Shown: piece after piece, positions 1 to 7,702 of the stretch
Numbering within the stretch: the first letter of the stretch is position 1
Layout of the letters: each line of letters opens with the position of its first letter
Assembly (NCBI GenBank): GCA_036339375.1
Contig: JAYZBC010000006.1
Location: 1 to 44,172, forward strand
Length of the DNA stretch: 44,172 nucleotides
Source of the DNA: JAYZBC01 sp036339375
Lineage (GTDB): Bacteria; Pseudomonadota; Alphaproteobacteria; MPNO01; UBA2964
Direction: 5' to 3'
Notes under the pieces: model-generated
Database searches by the model: none
Told to the model about the DNA's origin: nothing
The model's input: the letters and a program-made list of their open reading frames with translations, nothing else
Position numbers and translations under genes: made by a program

Positions 1-1
1 G

Positions 2-78
2 TGGCGCGCCCGGCAGGACTCGAACCTGCGACCTGCGGATTAGAAGTCCGCCGCTCTATCCAGCTGAGCTACGGGCGC
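2..78 (-). tRNA. tRNA-Arg (anticodon TCT)
   Basis: Reading the minus strand gives a 77-nt cloverleaf. The 7-bp acceptor stem is GCGCCCG/CGGGCGC, the discriminator base is G, and the 3' CCA is encoded in the DNA (positions 4-2). The D-arm (TAGCTCAGCTGG) and T-arm (GGTTCGAGTCC) are standard. The anticodon loop CTTCTAA at 46-40 gives anticodon TCT, which reads AGA/AGG. The gene is complete although it lies at the window edge. Its 3' end points out of the window. Confidence 0.97.
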
Positions 79-275
79 GCTAATGCCCTTGTAAAACAAG
101 CCAATTAGAATTCCAACAAAATCTTCAAAAAAATGAAAATCACTAATAAAAGTTATCCACAAATTTTTAAGGGTTTTTTAGAGACTCCTTTGTGAAGGTC
201 TCTTTCTTCAGATAAATTAAAAAAAGGCAATTGTTTTATTGTCAAAATCTCTAATTGGAACGGGGAGGTAAATTT
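79..275. other. AT-rich leader upstream of the molybdenum hydroxylase operon
   Basis: No gene is seen here. An imperfect hairpin lies at 180-203: AGAGAC (180-185) pairs with GTCTCT (198-203), CTT pairs with AAG inside it, and the loop is TGTG. It is followed on the plus strand by TTTCTTC, so it could be a weak terminator or a leader structure. A single perfect DnaA-box 9-mer (TTATCCACA, 153-161) is also present but isolated. The promoter of the downstream operon must lie here; I cannot assign -35/-10 boxes with confidence. Confidence 0.4.
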
Positions 276-1004
276 ATGTCTGAAAACTGGAAGACTGAAG
301 TTAAAGAATTTGAGGAATTTGAGTTTCCCCCGGATCCAGCGGATGATTTCGATTGGTCTCCAGCAACCGAAGAAGTAGCTGGAGAATTACCTGACCTACC
401 CCTTCAAAACTGGGGACCAGGTAAAAGCAGTAGGCGAGACTTTTTGAGAACAGTTGTTTGTTCAGGAGTAGCCGTATCAGCTGGGGCTTATATGTTTACC
501 TCAAACTCAACTGAGGCTAAGGCCGCGGTTAGAGGTGTAGAACGCTTAATTACTTTAAACATTAATGGCAAACAACGCCGAGTTGATGTTGCTCCAAATG
601 AAACACTCGCTCAAACCATACGCTACAAGTTAGGGCTAACTGGTACCAAGATAGGGTGTAACCGAGCGGAATGTGGAGCTTGTACAATTCTCGCAGACGA
701 CACGACAATTTATTCTTGTTCTACTCTTACTCATCAAGCTAGGAATAAAAAAATTACGACTGTGGAAGGCGTAGCGGGTGCCGACGGAACATTACATGCA
801 ATCCAACAAGCTTTTATTGACGAACTCGGTCCACAATGTGGTTTTTGTACACCTGGTCAGGTTATGGCAGGTGTCGGCCTTCTTAAAAAGAACCCAAAAC
901 CGAGTGTTGATCAAGCTCGTCGAGCAATGTCAGGAAACCTCTGCAGGTGTGGTGCGTATGACCATTACCTCAAAGGTGTAATGAAAGCAGCAGGGAGGAA
1001 TTAA
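276..1004 (+). CDS. Tat-exported 2Fe-2S subunit of a molybdenum hydroxylase (PaoA/IorA-like)
   Basis: This is the electron-transfer subunit of a xanthine-oxidase-family enzyme, 242 residues. The ATG at 276 is preceded by GGGGAGGT at 262-269; an in-frame TTG at 255 is less likely. Residues 1-50 form an unusually long acidic leader. A twin-arginine motif SSRRDFLRT (Arg53-Arg54) and a hydrophobic stretch follow, so the protein should be exported folded by Tat. The mature part holds two [2Fe-2S] motifs: CNRAECGAC plus a later Cys (ferredoxin-like), then CGFCTPG and CRCGAY (helical domain). The Mo subunit follows after 2 nt and lacks a signal of its own, so it is probably carried out as a complex with this subunit, as known for E. 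coli PaoABC. In PaoA the twin arginines lie close to the N-terminus; the 50-residue acidic leader is odd and might bind a chaperone (inference). Confidence 0.92.
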   Translation: MSENWKTEVKEFEEFEFPPDPADDFDWSPATEEVAGELPDLPLQNWGPGKSSRRDFLRTVVCSGVAVSAGAYMFTSNSTEAKAAVRGVERLITLNINGKQRRVDVAPNETLAQTIRYKLGLTGTKIGCNRAECGACTILADDTTIYSCSTLTHQARNKKITTVEGVAGADGTLHAIQQAFIDELGPQCGFCTPGQVMAGVGLLKKNPKPSVDQARRAMSGNLCRCGAYDHYLKGVMKAAGRN

Positions 1005-1006
1005 TT

Positions 1007-3424
1007 ATGGCTTATAAATTAATAGGTAAAGATTTTACTCCACCCGATCTGCATGCCAAAGTTACTGGCAAAGCTAATTATTCGGAGGATTTCCGTGCTG
1101 ATGGAATGGTTTTTCTAAAAACTCTTCCTTCTCCTATGCCGCACGCGGAAATTAAATCAATCGATGTCAGTAAGGCAAAGAAAATGCCAGGTGTTGTTGG
1201 CGTTCTTTTACCCAGCGAAGTCAAGCAGCCCAAAGACGCAGGGCATGCAATCCTAAGTAGTTATCCAGTTTTTGTTGGTCAGCCAATTTTGGCTATAGCG
1301 GCAAAAACCGAGGAGCAGGCTGAGGATGCAATCGAGGCTGTTAAACTTGATCTTAAACCTCTCCCTTTTTGTATTAATCCTTTGGATAGTCTGAAACCGG
1401 GAAGTCCGAATGCCAACAAAAAAGGTAATGTTGCCAACCGTCGAAAAATTAAATTACATCAAATTAAATGGTCTGGTAAGGATTTTGCGCTCGCGGGTGA
1501 TGATAAACTACCCATGGGAAAACCCGCATTTGAATGGTCCTACGGAGACTTAGAAGCCGGTTTTAAAAAAGCAAAAGTAGTCATTGAAGAATCTTTTGTA
1601 ACCGCAGCTAACGCCCACCACGCCATGGAGCCGCGTTCAGCAGCCGCATATTGGTCCAACGGTAAGTGCCACGTTTGGGGATCCACCCAGTCATCGTCTT
1701 TTGCCGTTCCAAGTTTAGCAAAATATATTGGCATTAGCCCCGCCAAACTGAGCATGGTTTCTGAGTTTTGCGGTGGTGGTTTTGGCGGAAAGGCTTATTC
1801 ATACCCAATTATGGCTCTCCCCGCCTTAATGTCCAAAAAATTAAATGGACGCCCCGTAATGATGCGGATTAGCCGACAGGAGGAATTCTATAACGGGTCT
1901 GCTCGAGCCGGCTTTCAAGGATGGATCAAAATGGGATTCACCAGTGAAGGACGAGCTGTTGCCGTAGATAGTTTCGTTGTTCAGGACAATGGCTCAACGA
2001 CAGGATTTTGGGATTTCCAAAATTTTGGGAATGCTACCTCGGTTATTCTACAACCCGAAAGCATGCGCTTTCGTGGCATTCCGGTTTTAACCAACACGCC
2101 ACCTAAAGGAGCGCAACGCGGTCCTGGTGAAAATCAAACCGCTAATATCCTCGAGCCAATTATTGATAAAGCAGCACGCAAATTGGGTATTGATAGGTTG
2201 GCTATACGACTTGCCAACGCGCCTGGCGGAGGTAGGAAAGGAAAGATTGGAGCCAAACAAGTGCCCCTTACGAGCGCATACCTTTATGAAGGTCTCAAAC
2301 AGGGAGCAAAAAAATTCAATTATGAAGCCCGAGTAAAAAAAGCTGGAAAACAAGCTAATGGGAAAATTCGTTCCGTAGGAATTGGCCAAGCGTATCATGC
2401 TGCAGGTTATAACGGATGGGATGGAATGGTCAGAATTACACCCGACGGCAAGCTTCATATACACACAGGGGTGGGTAATCTTGGAACATACTCCTATGCC
2501 GCTACTTCTCGCGTTGCAGCGGAGGTTCTGGGTTATGACTGGAACAATACCGTTATAGAAAGGGGCGGAACTCTAAAAGCTATGCCCTTTAACATCGGGC
2601 AATTTGGTTCTAACACCTCTTTTACAATGACGAGAACAAACTACGCAGCTGCAATGGATGCCAAACAAAAATTATTGGAAATTGGTTCCATCATGTTGGG
2701 AGGAAAGCCTTCTGATTACAAATTAAGCGAAGAAAAAATCGTAAGAAAGAATGGTGGTCCTGGTTATATTTCCTTCGGGTTAGCCGCCCAAAAAGCTATC
2801 TCTCTTGGAGGAAAGTTTGATGGGCATGAGGTGGATAAAGCGTTAAAGGGGCTTACCAAAATGGCTGTTAAGCAAATTGTTGGAACGGGCTTGATTGCTG
2901 CCGCTAAAGACAAATTGCCTAAAAAAGGTATTGTTCCTGCCTTGGCTGCCGCTTTTATAGAAATTGAATTGGACCCAGAAACGGGATACGTTGAGGTCCT
3001 AGACTATCTTGGTATAGCGGACGTAGGCCAGGTCCTGCATCCGCAGGGTCTCGATGCCCAAATACGAGGGGGCGCAGTAATGGGTTTTGGATTAGCTGCC
3101 ACAGAACGCTACATTTATGACCCCGCCTATGGCCACTCAAATGCGACAGGTTTTTATCAAGCCAAACCGCCAACATACTTGGATGTTCCAACTAAATTGG
3201 GGTCGCACCCAGTGGAAGGGGCACATGATCCACAAAATCCCGTTGGCGCAAAGGGTATAGGGGAACCTATTCAAGGGTCCGCGTCTTCAGCATATTTAAG
3301 TGCAGTTTCTGATGCTTTAGGAGGGCATTTATTTAACAGGGTGCCCGTAGTTGCGGATATGGTTGTAAATTTAGCCGCCAAACAACCCCAATCCCATAAA
3401 CCCCTGCAAACAAATTGCCAGTAA
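1007..3424 (+). CDS. Molybdopterin-binding catalytic subunit of periplasmic aldehyde/xanthine-type oxidase (PaoC-like)
   Basis: This is the catalytic subunit that hydroxylates an aldehyde or heteroaromatic carbon with water at the molybdenum centre. It has 805 residues, somewhat longer than PaoC. The start has a strong ribosome site (GGGAGGA). The N-terminal aldehyde oxidase a/b hammerhead domain covers about residues 1-130, followed by the Mo-binding domain. Visible family motifs are GGGFGGKAYSYP near residue 256, the cofactor loop QRGPGE near 374, and the active-site glutamate Glu753 in GAKGIGEP. There is no signal peptide; export is likely by association with the Tat-bearing small subunit. 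The loop is not the AYxCSFR motif of Mo-Cu CO dehydrogenase, so CO is not the expected substrate. The true substrate is unknown. Confidence 0.92.
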   Translation: MAYKLIGKDFTPPDLHAKVTGKANYSEDFRADGMVFLKTLPSPMPHAEIKSIDVSKAKKMPGVVGVLLPSEVKQPKDAGHAILSSYPVFVGQPILAIAAKTEEQAEDAIEAVKLDLKPLPFCINPLDSLKPGSPNANKKGNVANRRKIKLHQIKWSGKDFALAGDDKLPMGKPAFEWSYGDLEAGFKKAKVVIEESFVTAANAHHAMEPRSAAAYWSNGKCHVWGSTQSSSFAVPSLAKYIGISPAKLSMVSEFCGGGFGGKAYSYPIMALPALMSKKLNGRPVMMRISRQEEFYNGSARAGFQGWIKMGFTSEGRAVAVDSFVVQDNGSTTGFWDFQNFGNATSVILQPESMRFRGIPVLTNTPPKGAQRGPGENQTANILEPIIDKAARKLGIDRLAIRLANAPGGGRKGKIGAKQVPLTSAYLYEGLKQGAKKFNYEARVKKAGKQANGKIRSVGIGQAYHAAGYNGWDGMVRITPDGKLHIHTGVGNLGTYSYAATSRVAAEVLGYDWNNTVIERGGTLKAMPFNIGQFGSNTSFTMTRTNYAAAMDAKQKLLEIGSIMLGGKPSDYKLSEEKIVRKNGGPGYISFGLAAQKAISLGGKFDGHEVDKALKGLTKMAVKQIVGTGLIAAAKDKLPKKGIVPALAAAFIEIELDPETGYVEVLDYLGIADVGQVLHPQGLDAQIRGGAVMGFGLAATERYIYDPAYGHSNATGFYQAKPPTYLDVPTKLGSHPVEGAHDPQNPVGAKGIGEPIQGSASSAYLSAVSDALGGHLFNRVPVVADMVVNLAAKQPQSHKPLQTNCQ

Positions 3425-3446
3425 CTGGTAGAAAGGAAACAGAACA

Positions 3447-4436
3447 ATGACTGATATGATGCACTCATTCGACCTGTATACACCTACCAGTGTCGAAGAA
3501 ACTTCCAAACTCTTAGATAAACACGGGAAAAATGCGTGGATAGTTGCAGGTGGCAAGGACAGTTTCGACTGGTTCAAGGACAGACACAAGCGTCCAAGCG
3601 CAGTAATTGATATCACCGGTTTGAAACAACTTTATGGAGTTCGTGACAAAGGTAATTTCATCTCAATTGGAGCCCTCACAACTCTTACCGAATTAGAAGA
3701 AAATTCTCTTTTGCAAAAGCATTTTCCAGTACTGACAGCTGCAGCGAGTCGTGTAGCAAGTCCCCAAATCCGAAACTCTGGTACAATTGGTGGAAATGTC
3801 TCACAAGACACTCGCTGTACGTATTATCGTGACGGGTTTCCATGCTATCGAGCAGGCGGAAATACTTGTTACGCAAACACACCCACAGCGATGAACAGGG
3901 AACATGCTTTGTTTGATGCTGTCCGTTGCGTGGCAGTAACACCCTCTGATACGGCACCAGCTTTAGTAGCTCTTGAAGCAAAAATGGTGATAAATCGTAA
4001 CGGCAAAATTCGTACAATATCAGCCGAGGAATTTTTTATAGGACCGGCTGTAGATATCACCCGTATGACGGTACTCCAGAAAGGAGATATACTTACTGAA
4101 ATACGTATTCCCAAAAAATGGGCGGGAGCAAAACATTACTTTGAAAAAGTTGCAGACCGGCAAACATGGGATTTTGCCCTTGTAAACCTCGCCATGGTGG
4201 CAAAAACCTCTGGTGGTAAAGTTACAGATGTTCGAATAGCTTGTGGCGGTGTGCAATGCACCCCTCGTCGCCTTACAAGTGTAGAGGATCTAATGAAGGG
4301 CGAAAAAATTGGTTCGGAAATGGAGAATTTATCTAAGCGAGTTGCAGCCCAAGGTGCTAAGGCTTTGAATTACAACCACTTTAAAATTCCATTGATGGGT
4401 AATTTAGCAGCACGAGCAGTGAGGTCACTCGCTTAA
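3447..4436 (+). CDS. FAD-binding subunit with predicted extra [4Fe-4S] cluster (PaoB/HcrB-like)
   Basis: This is the medium subunit of the same molybdenum hydroxylase, 329 residues, with ribosome site GAAAGGA. The FAD-binding PCMH fold is shown by GGKDSFDW near residue 35 and ASPQIRNSGTIGGNVSQD near 104-121. Between the two FAD motifs sits a Cys-rich insertion with Cys124, Cys133, Cys141 and Cys161. PaoB and 4-hydroxybenzoyl-CoA reductase beta carry a comparable insertion that ligates a [4Fe-4S] cluster. The C-terminal CO dehydrogenase flavoprotein domain follows (about residues 220-325). In a periplasmic enzyme the FAD must be loaded before Tat export. The presence of a downstream cytochrome b suggests electrons go to the membrane rather than to NAD or O2. 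Confidence 0.9.
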   Translation: MTDMMHSFDLYTPTSVEETSKLLDKHGKNAWIVAGGKDSFDWFKDRHKRPSAVIDITGLKQLYGVRDKGNFISIGALTTLTELEENSLLQKHFPVLTAAASRVASPQIRNSGTIGGNVSQDTRCTYYRDGFPCYRAGGNTCYANTPTAMNREHALFDAVRCVAVTPSDTAPALVALEAKMVINRNGKIRTISAEEFFIGPAVDITRMTVLQKGDILTEIRIPKKWAGAKHYFEKVADRQTWDFALVNLAMVAKTSGGKVTDVRIACGGVQCTPRRLTSVEDLMKGEKIGSEMENLSKRVAAQGAKALNYNHFKIPLMGNLAARAVRSLA

Positions 4437-4439
4437 TTT

Positions 4440-4586
4440 ATGGAACTGCTTAGATTTTCAAAAAATGTCTGGGGACAGGAAATGTTACTTGGTATGTCTT
4501 GGGACTATTTATGGCTCCCGGTTGTTGGCGCCATTGTATTCATTTTAGTTCATCAATGTATCAGGCTGAATAAACGGTTATCTTGA
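4440..4586 (+). CDS. 48-residue single-span membrane protein between FAD subunit and cytochrome b
   Basis: The ATG at 4440 lies 3 nt after the stop of the FAD subunit and the frame runs to TGA at 4584-4586. The peptide begins MELLRFSKNVWGQEMLLG and has one hydrophobic segment (YLWLPVVGAIVFILVH, about residues 23-38). It ends with a basic tail RLNKRLS, giving a predicted N-out/C-in topology. It fills the space between two operon genes exactly and in the same strand, which is the main reason to accept it. No family is recognised. It could be a small assembly or anchoring subunit for the periplasmic oxidase-cytochrome b complex (inference). There is no obvious ribosome site, so it may be translated by coupling to the upstream gene. 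Confidence 0.55.
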   Translation: MELLRFSKNVWGQEMLLGMSWDYLWLPVVGAIVFILVHQCIRLNKRLS

Positions 4587-4610
4587 GGTAATTAGAAGAG
4601 TTCGTTGGTA

Positions 4611-5192
4611 ATGAAGCCTGAGGAAATTCGGCATAAAGGGCCCGATCGTTTTTTCCACTGGTTAATGGCCACGCTGGTAATCATTTTGCTGGGTACCTCC
4701 TTTTTTCCCATTTTAGGAATCCACTTTAATTGGGTTCCGACACATTGGATTTCCGGCGTTTTATTAACTCTTGCCATTCTTTTTCATTTGTACCGAGTTA
4801 TATTTGTTCACGGGCTCTATAGTATGATGCCCAAAAAAAGAGAAATGTTTTTTTGGAAAAACCAAGCCACCTCAAATGATCAAAAATATGACATTAACCA
4901 AAAATTATATCATTGGGCTATTAGTTTAATTCTATTAATTTTGGTAATTACTGGTTGTTTAATGCTAGCTAAAATCGATACCCCTTTTTGGCAACGTGAT
5001 CCTTCAATTTTATCGGACTGGAATTGGGGCATTGTATATACCTTACATGGTGCGGTTTCTATGCTCCTAATTTTCTTCTTTATCTTGCATATTTATTTTA
5101 CTTTGCTTCCTGAACACCGAACTTTATTAATTTCTATGGCCTATGGAAAAACAAAGACAAAATTAGACAACAAAGGAAAAAGCTCACCATGA
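4611..5192 (+). CDS. Cytochrome b561 / formate dehydrogenase gamma-type membrane subunit
   Basis: This 193-residue integral membrane di-haem cytochrome b has four predicted spans (about residues 17-36, 45-68, 99-120 and 140-166). Candidate haem ligands are His16 (FHW), His45, His59, His101, His146 and His160; the His146/His160 pair is 14 apart on the last helix, as in FdnI-type subunits. I chose ATG 4611, which follows AGAAGAG at 4594-4600; an in-frame TTG at 4605 is possible. It follows the molybdenum hydroxylase genes directly and so most likely accepts electrons from the periplasmic enzyme and passes them to quinone (inference from context and family). Its stop overlaps the next start by 4 nt (ATGA). 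Confidence 0.85.
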   Translation: MKPEEIRHKGPDRFFHWLMATLVIILLGTSFFPILGIHFNWVPTHWISGVLLTLAILFHLYRVIFVHGLYSMMPKKREMFFWKNQATSNDQKYDINQKLYHWAISLILLILVITGCLMLAKIDTPFWQRDPSILSDWNWGIVYTLHGAVSMLLIFFFILHIYFTLLPEHRTLLISMAYGKTKTKLDNKGKSSP

Positions 5193-5575
5193 GCGAACCA
5201 AAAAATACCCGTGAGGAAATTGAAAGAATCGAAGAAGCCTACGAATATATGCTGGCCTATGCGGCTCAGGGACGCGCCGATGAAGGTGCAGGACCCGATG
5301 GCGCCCATATAAGAACATTTTTAAAACAATTTCATGAGTCATTAACTCACATTCAGAAGATCTATGGTAACAAGGGTAAAGGGAAAGATGATTTAAAGGG
5401 ATTTACGAGTGCTATGAATCAGGATGCAGAAACTGTTGCATCGGTAATTAAAATTTTACTAAATCAAAAAAATATATCATCAGAAATGATTGATAATGCA
5501 AACGGGCTTATTTTCGTCCGGTCCTATCTAACTTCATTATTCTTCCTAGACAAGGCAGTGCTTGAAAACTCCTAA
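5189..5575 (+). CDS. Unrecognised 128-residue soluble protein, last gene of the molybdenum hydroxylase operon
   Basis: The ATG overlaps the cytochrome b stop by 4 nt, so translation is coupled. The protein has no signal peptide or membrane span and appears mostly helical. The N-terminal third is strongly charged (TREEIERIEEAYEYMLAYAAQGR), followed by a KGKGKDD linker and a helical C-terminal half ending in a hydrophobic stretch (FVRSYLTSLFFLDKAV). I do not recognise a family. The cytoplasmic location and operon position suggest a dedicated maturation or Tat-proofreading factor, for example for the long acidic leader of the small subunit; that role is inference. It is convergent with the next gene, with only 12 nt between the stops. 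Confidence 0.7.
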   Translation: MSEPKNTREEIERIEEAYEYMLAYAAQGRADEGAGPDGAHIRTFLKQFHESLTHIQKIYGNKGKGKDDLKGFTSAMNQDAETVASVIKILLNQKNISSEMIDNANGLIFVRSYLTSLFFLDKAVLENS

Positions 5576-5587
5576 TTCGGGCGTTAA

Positions 5588-5902
5588 CTAATGTGTCCAA
5601 TTTCCATCAGTACGGTCTGGACTAAAATTATCTGCGTAACTTTTAGGTTTGATTACTCGTTCTGTCCGTTGATGGACAAAAAAATCAATACCACAGTTTT
5701 TTGCAAAATTCTCCGCTGCTTCCTGGTTTGGAAAAAATAACCTTACCTGATCTCCTTCCATATCATCACTTGTTACCCAACCCATTAAATGCTCAGGCTT
5801 TTTGGCACTTGAAGGCTCAAACTCTAAAATCCAGTTCTTAGTTTTTCCGTAACCAGACTGCATTGCAGTTTTTGCAGGCTTAAAAATTCTCGCTTTAGCC
5901 AT
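5588..5902 (-). CDS. NADH:ubiquinone oxidoreductase accessory subunit, NDUFS4 family (ETC complex I region)
   Basis: This 104-residue protein has the full-length NDUFS4/18-kDa fold. Recognisable elements are ARIFKPAKTAMQSG at the start, WILEFEP, MGWVTSDDMEGDQVRLFF in the middle, and the C-terminal YADNFSPDR. In mitochondria and Alphaproteobacteria this is a supernumerary subunit of complex I on the matrix/cytoplasmic arm. It is encoded here away from any nuo genes, which is usual in Alphaproteobacteria, and it is the strongest single marker of the host group in the window. It is monocistronic on the minus strand. Confidence 0.93.
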   Translation of the reverse strand: MAKARIFKPAKTAMQSGYGKTKNWILEFEPSSAKKPEHLMGWVTSDDMEGDQVRLFFPNQEAAENFAKNCGIDFFVHQRTERVIKPKSYADNFSPDRTDGNWTH

Positions 5903-6007
5903 TAATTTTTTCCATTAATCAATTAACGGGTCAAAAATTACTTAGTGTTAATATTGTTTCTTTTTAAAAACAAAAGTCTACTCTTATTTTTAAAGGCAAA
6001 CAGAATG

Positions 6008-6424
6008 TTACCTTTTTTTAGAAATAATACTTATTTTCTTAGGGTTCTTCATAGCATAGTCGTTTTTCCCAATTTTTTCTCCCTTAGCACCAAATCGAGC
6101 CTTGCCGGAAGGTTCCCCTCGGCTACCTAATAAAACCAAATATTCATTTCCGGTGTTATCCAACTGGTAATGATTTCCCTTAGGTATTAATATCATTTGT
6201 CCCGGATTAATTGCCTGACTTTCTCTGTCAGGAAAATGAAATGTACATTCGCCCTTTACACAATAAAACATCTCATCGGCGGAATGGCTGTGCATAGGAC
6301 CCTTTGTGCCTGGATAATCTCCATGGATCCATGTGTGAAAAGTATCAGAAGAAAGTAATACTTCCTTAGAATTTCCTATCTCAAGTTTGTTTCTTTTCAA
6401 CAAATCGATAAATTGAACAGACAT
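6008..6424 (-). CDS. Single-domain cupin protein
   Basis: This is a 138-residue small beta-barrel protein. Cupin motif 1 is GPMHSHSADEMFYCVKGE, where His-x-His and the following Glu are metal ligands. Motif 2 is PGQMILIPKGNHYQLDNTG, with the third His. All four metal-binding residues are present, so it could be a small metal-dependent enzyme or a sensor. The basic tail (KKISIISKKR) is variable. It stands alone on the minus strand with about 100 nt to the NDUFS4-like gene. Function cannot be assigned beyond the fold. Confidence 0.8.
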   Translation of the reverse strand: MSVQFIDLLKRNKLEIGNSKEVLLSSDTFHTWIHGDYPGTKGPMHSHSADEMFYCVKGECTFHFPDRESQAINPGQMILIPKGNHYQLDNTGNEYLVLLGSRGEPSGKARFGAKGEKIGKNDYAMKNPKKISIISKKR

Positions 6425-6724
6425 AGTATACCCAACCCTTAAGTTAATAAAAAAACCCGTTTTTATTTTAGTATATTTTTAAAAATTTCTAAGGTATTAA
6501 ATAAAAAGGTTCAGAGAGAAAAGTTCCAACTGCAGTACCTTCTCATTTATCAGTACTTACTCCCTAAAAGGTTTTATAAACCAACCTACCTCCATAATTT
6601 TAAAACGAACCTACTTGTATAGAAACTTGAAAAATTACAATCAAATCTCCTATGGTAATTCTTGTTCAAATTTCTGATAAGGCAACAGTGTATCCAGGTT
6701 CTTATCGTATTTGAGGAGTTTTTA
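6425..6724. other. 300-nt AT-rich intergenic stretch between cupin and ABC permease
   Basis: No coding sequence or RNA gene is seen. It should contain the divergent promoters of the cupin (minus) and permease (plus) genes. There is no trace that I can recognise of the periplasmic binding protein that normally precedes a dpp-type permease. Confidence 0.5.
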
Positions 6725-7702
6725 TTGAGAAAATATATTCTCAAAAGAATTATACTAATAATCCCAACTGTTTTAGGTGTGGGGGTTTTAGTTTTTTTCC
6801 TTATGCGCGTTATACCGGGCGACACCTGTTTGTTCAAATGGGTAGACTTTGGTACCGATTTAGACCCCGCCCTCCTAGAAATTTGTAGAAACGAAACAGG
6901 CCTCAATGACCCCATATACATACAATTCTTTGATTTTGTAATCGGTGTATTAACACTAAATTTTGGAATTTCGATGTGGACCGGGCAACCAATTACCGAA
7001 GAAATAAGTTTGCGCTTTGGATTGTCGCTTCAGGTGGCAATTATGGCCACTACCCTTTCCATTCTTATTGGTATCCCGATGGGCATCATTTCTGCAGTGA
7101 AACAAGATACATGGATAGATTATTTGGTGCGCAGCCTTTCAATTGGCGGAGTTGCCATCCCGTCTTTTTGGCTTGGTATTCTTATCATCTTAGGGCTGTT
7201 AATATTTTCCCAAGCATGGATTGGAGAACCTTGGATGCCGCCAATTTTGTATGTGTCACCATTTGTTGACCCAATGGCGAACCTGAGCCAGTTAATTTGG
7301 CCGGTAATCGCAACGGGGTACAGATATGCCTCCGTGGTAGCCCGAATGACCCGTTCGGCATTCTTGGAGATACTCCGCGAGGATTACATTCGCACCGCAC
7401 GCGCTAAAGGTTTAAAAGAAATAATCATTATGAATCCTCACGCATTAAGAAATGCTCTATTGCCGATTGTTACCGTCATAGGTATGGAATTCTCTTTTTT
7501 CATGGGAGGCCTTGTTGTAACGGAGCAAGTTTTTAACCTAAATGGCCTTGGCAGTTTGTTAGTGGATTCAGTACTTCACTCAGATTACAATATGATACAG
7601 GCTTTGGCGATGCTGATTGCAGTAGTATTCGTCGGCGTCAATTTAATTATTGATCTGGCGTATGCTTGGATCGACCCCCGCATTCGATATGGCAAACAGT
7701 AA
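6725..7702 (+). CDS. Peptide/opine/nickel-type ABC transporter permease (DppB family), orphan
   Basis: This is an inner-membrane permease of the DppB/OppB family, 325 residues. The TTG start at 6725 is preceded by GAGGA at 6713-6717 and begins at the conserved N-terminal span (RKYILKRIILIIPTVLGVG). The family signature RVIPGD follows the first span. The EAA-loop region near RTARAKGLKE (ATPase contact) and the C-terminal RIRYG are intact, and about six membrane spans are seen. The usual partners are missing: no second permease (DppC), ATPases (DppD/F) or binding protein are nearby. The next 460 nt hold a start with a good ribosome site but only a ten-codon frame, so the second permease may have decayed. 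The gene may be a leftover or may work with subunits encoded elsewhere. Confidence 0.85.
   Translation: MRKYILKRIILIIPTVLGVGVLVFFLMRVIPGDTCLFKWVDFGTDLDPALLEICRNETGLNDPIYIQFFDFVIGVLTLNFGISMWTGQPITEEISLRFGLSLQVAIMATTLSILIGIPMGIISAVKQDTWIDYLVRSLSIGGVAIPSFWLGILIILGLLIFSQAWIGEPWMPPILYVSPFVDPMANLSQLIWPVIATGYRYASVVARMTRSAFLEILREDYIRTARAKGLKEIIIMNPHALRNALLPIVTVIGMEFSFFMGGLVVTEQVFNLNGLGSLLVDSVLHSDYNMIQALAMLIAVVFVGVNLIIDLAYAWIDPRIRYGKQ

Noticed and set aside
2..78. tRNA-Arg as the attachment site of a genomic island covering the catabolic genes
   Set aside because: Integration normally uses the tRNA 3' end, which here faces out of the window. No integrase and no repeat of the tRNA 3' end was seen inside.
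153..161. A perfect DnaA box (TTATCCACA)
   Set aside because: It stands alone, without further boxes, dnaA or an AT-rich unwinding array. A single 9-mer in AT-rich DNA is easily chance.
2087..2464. A 125-residue minus-strand frame in the Mo subunit gene
   Set aside because: It is antisense to conserved Mo-subunit sequence and has no ribosome site or domain.
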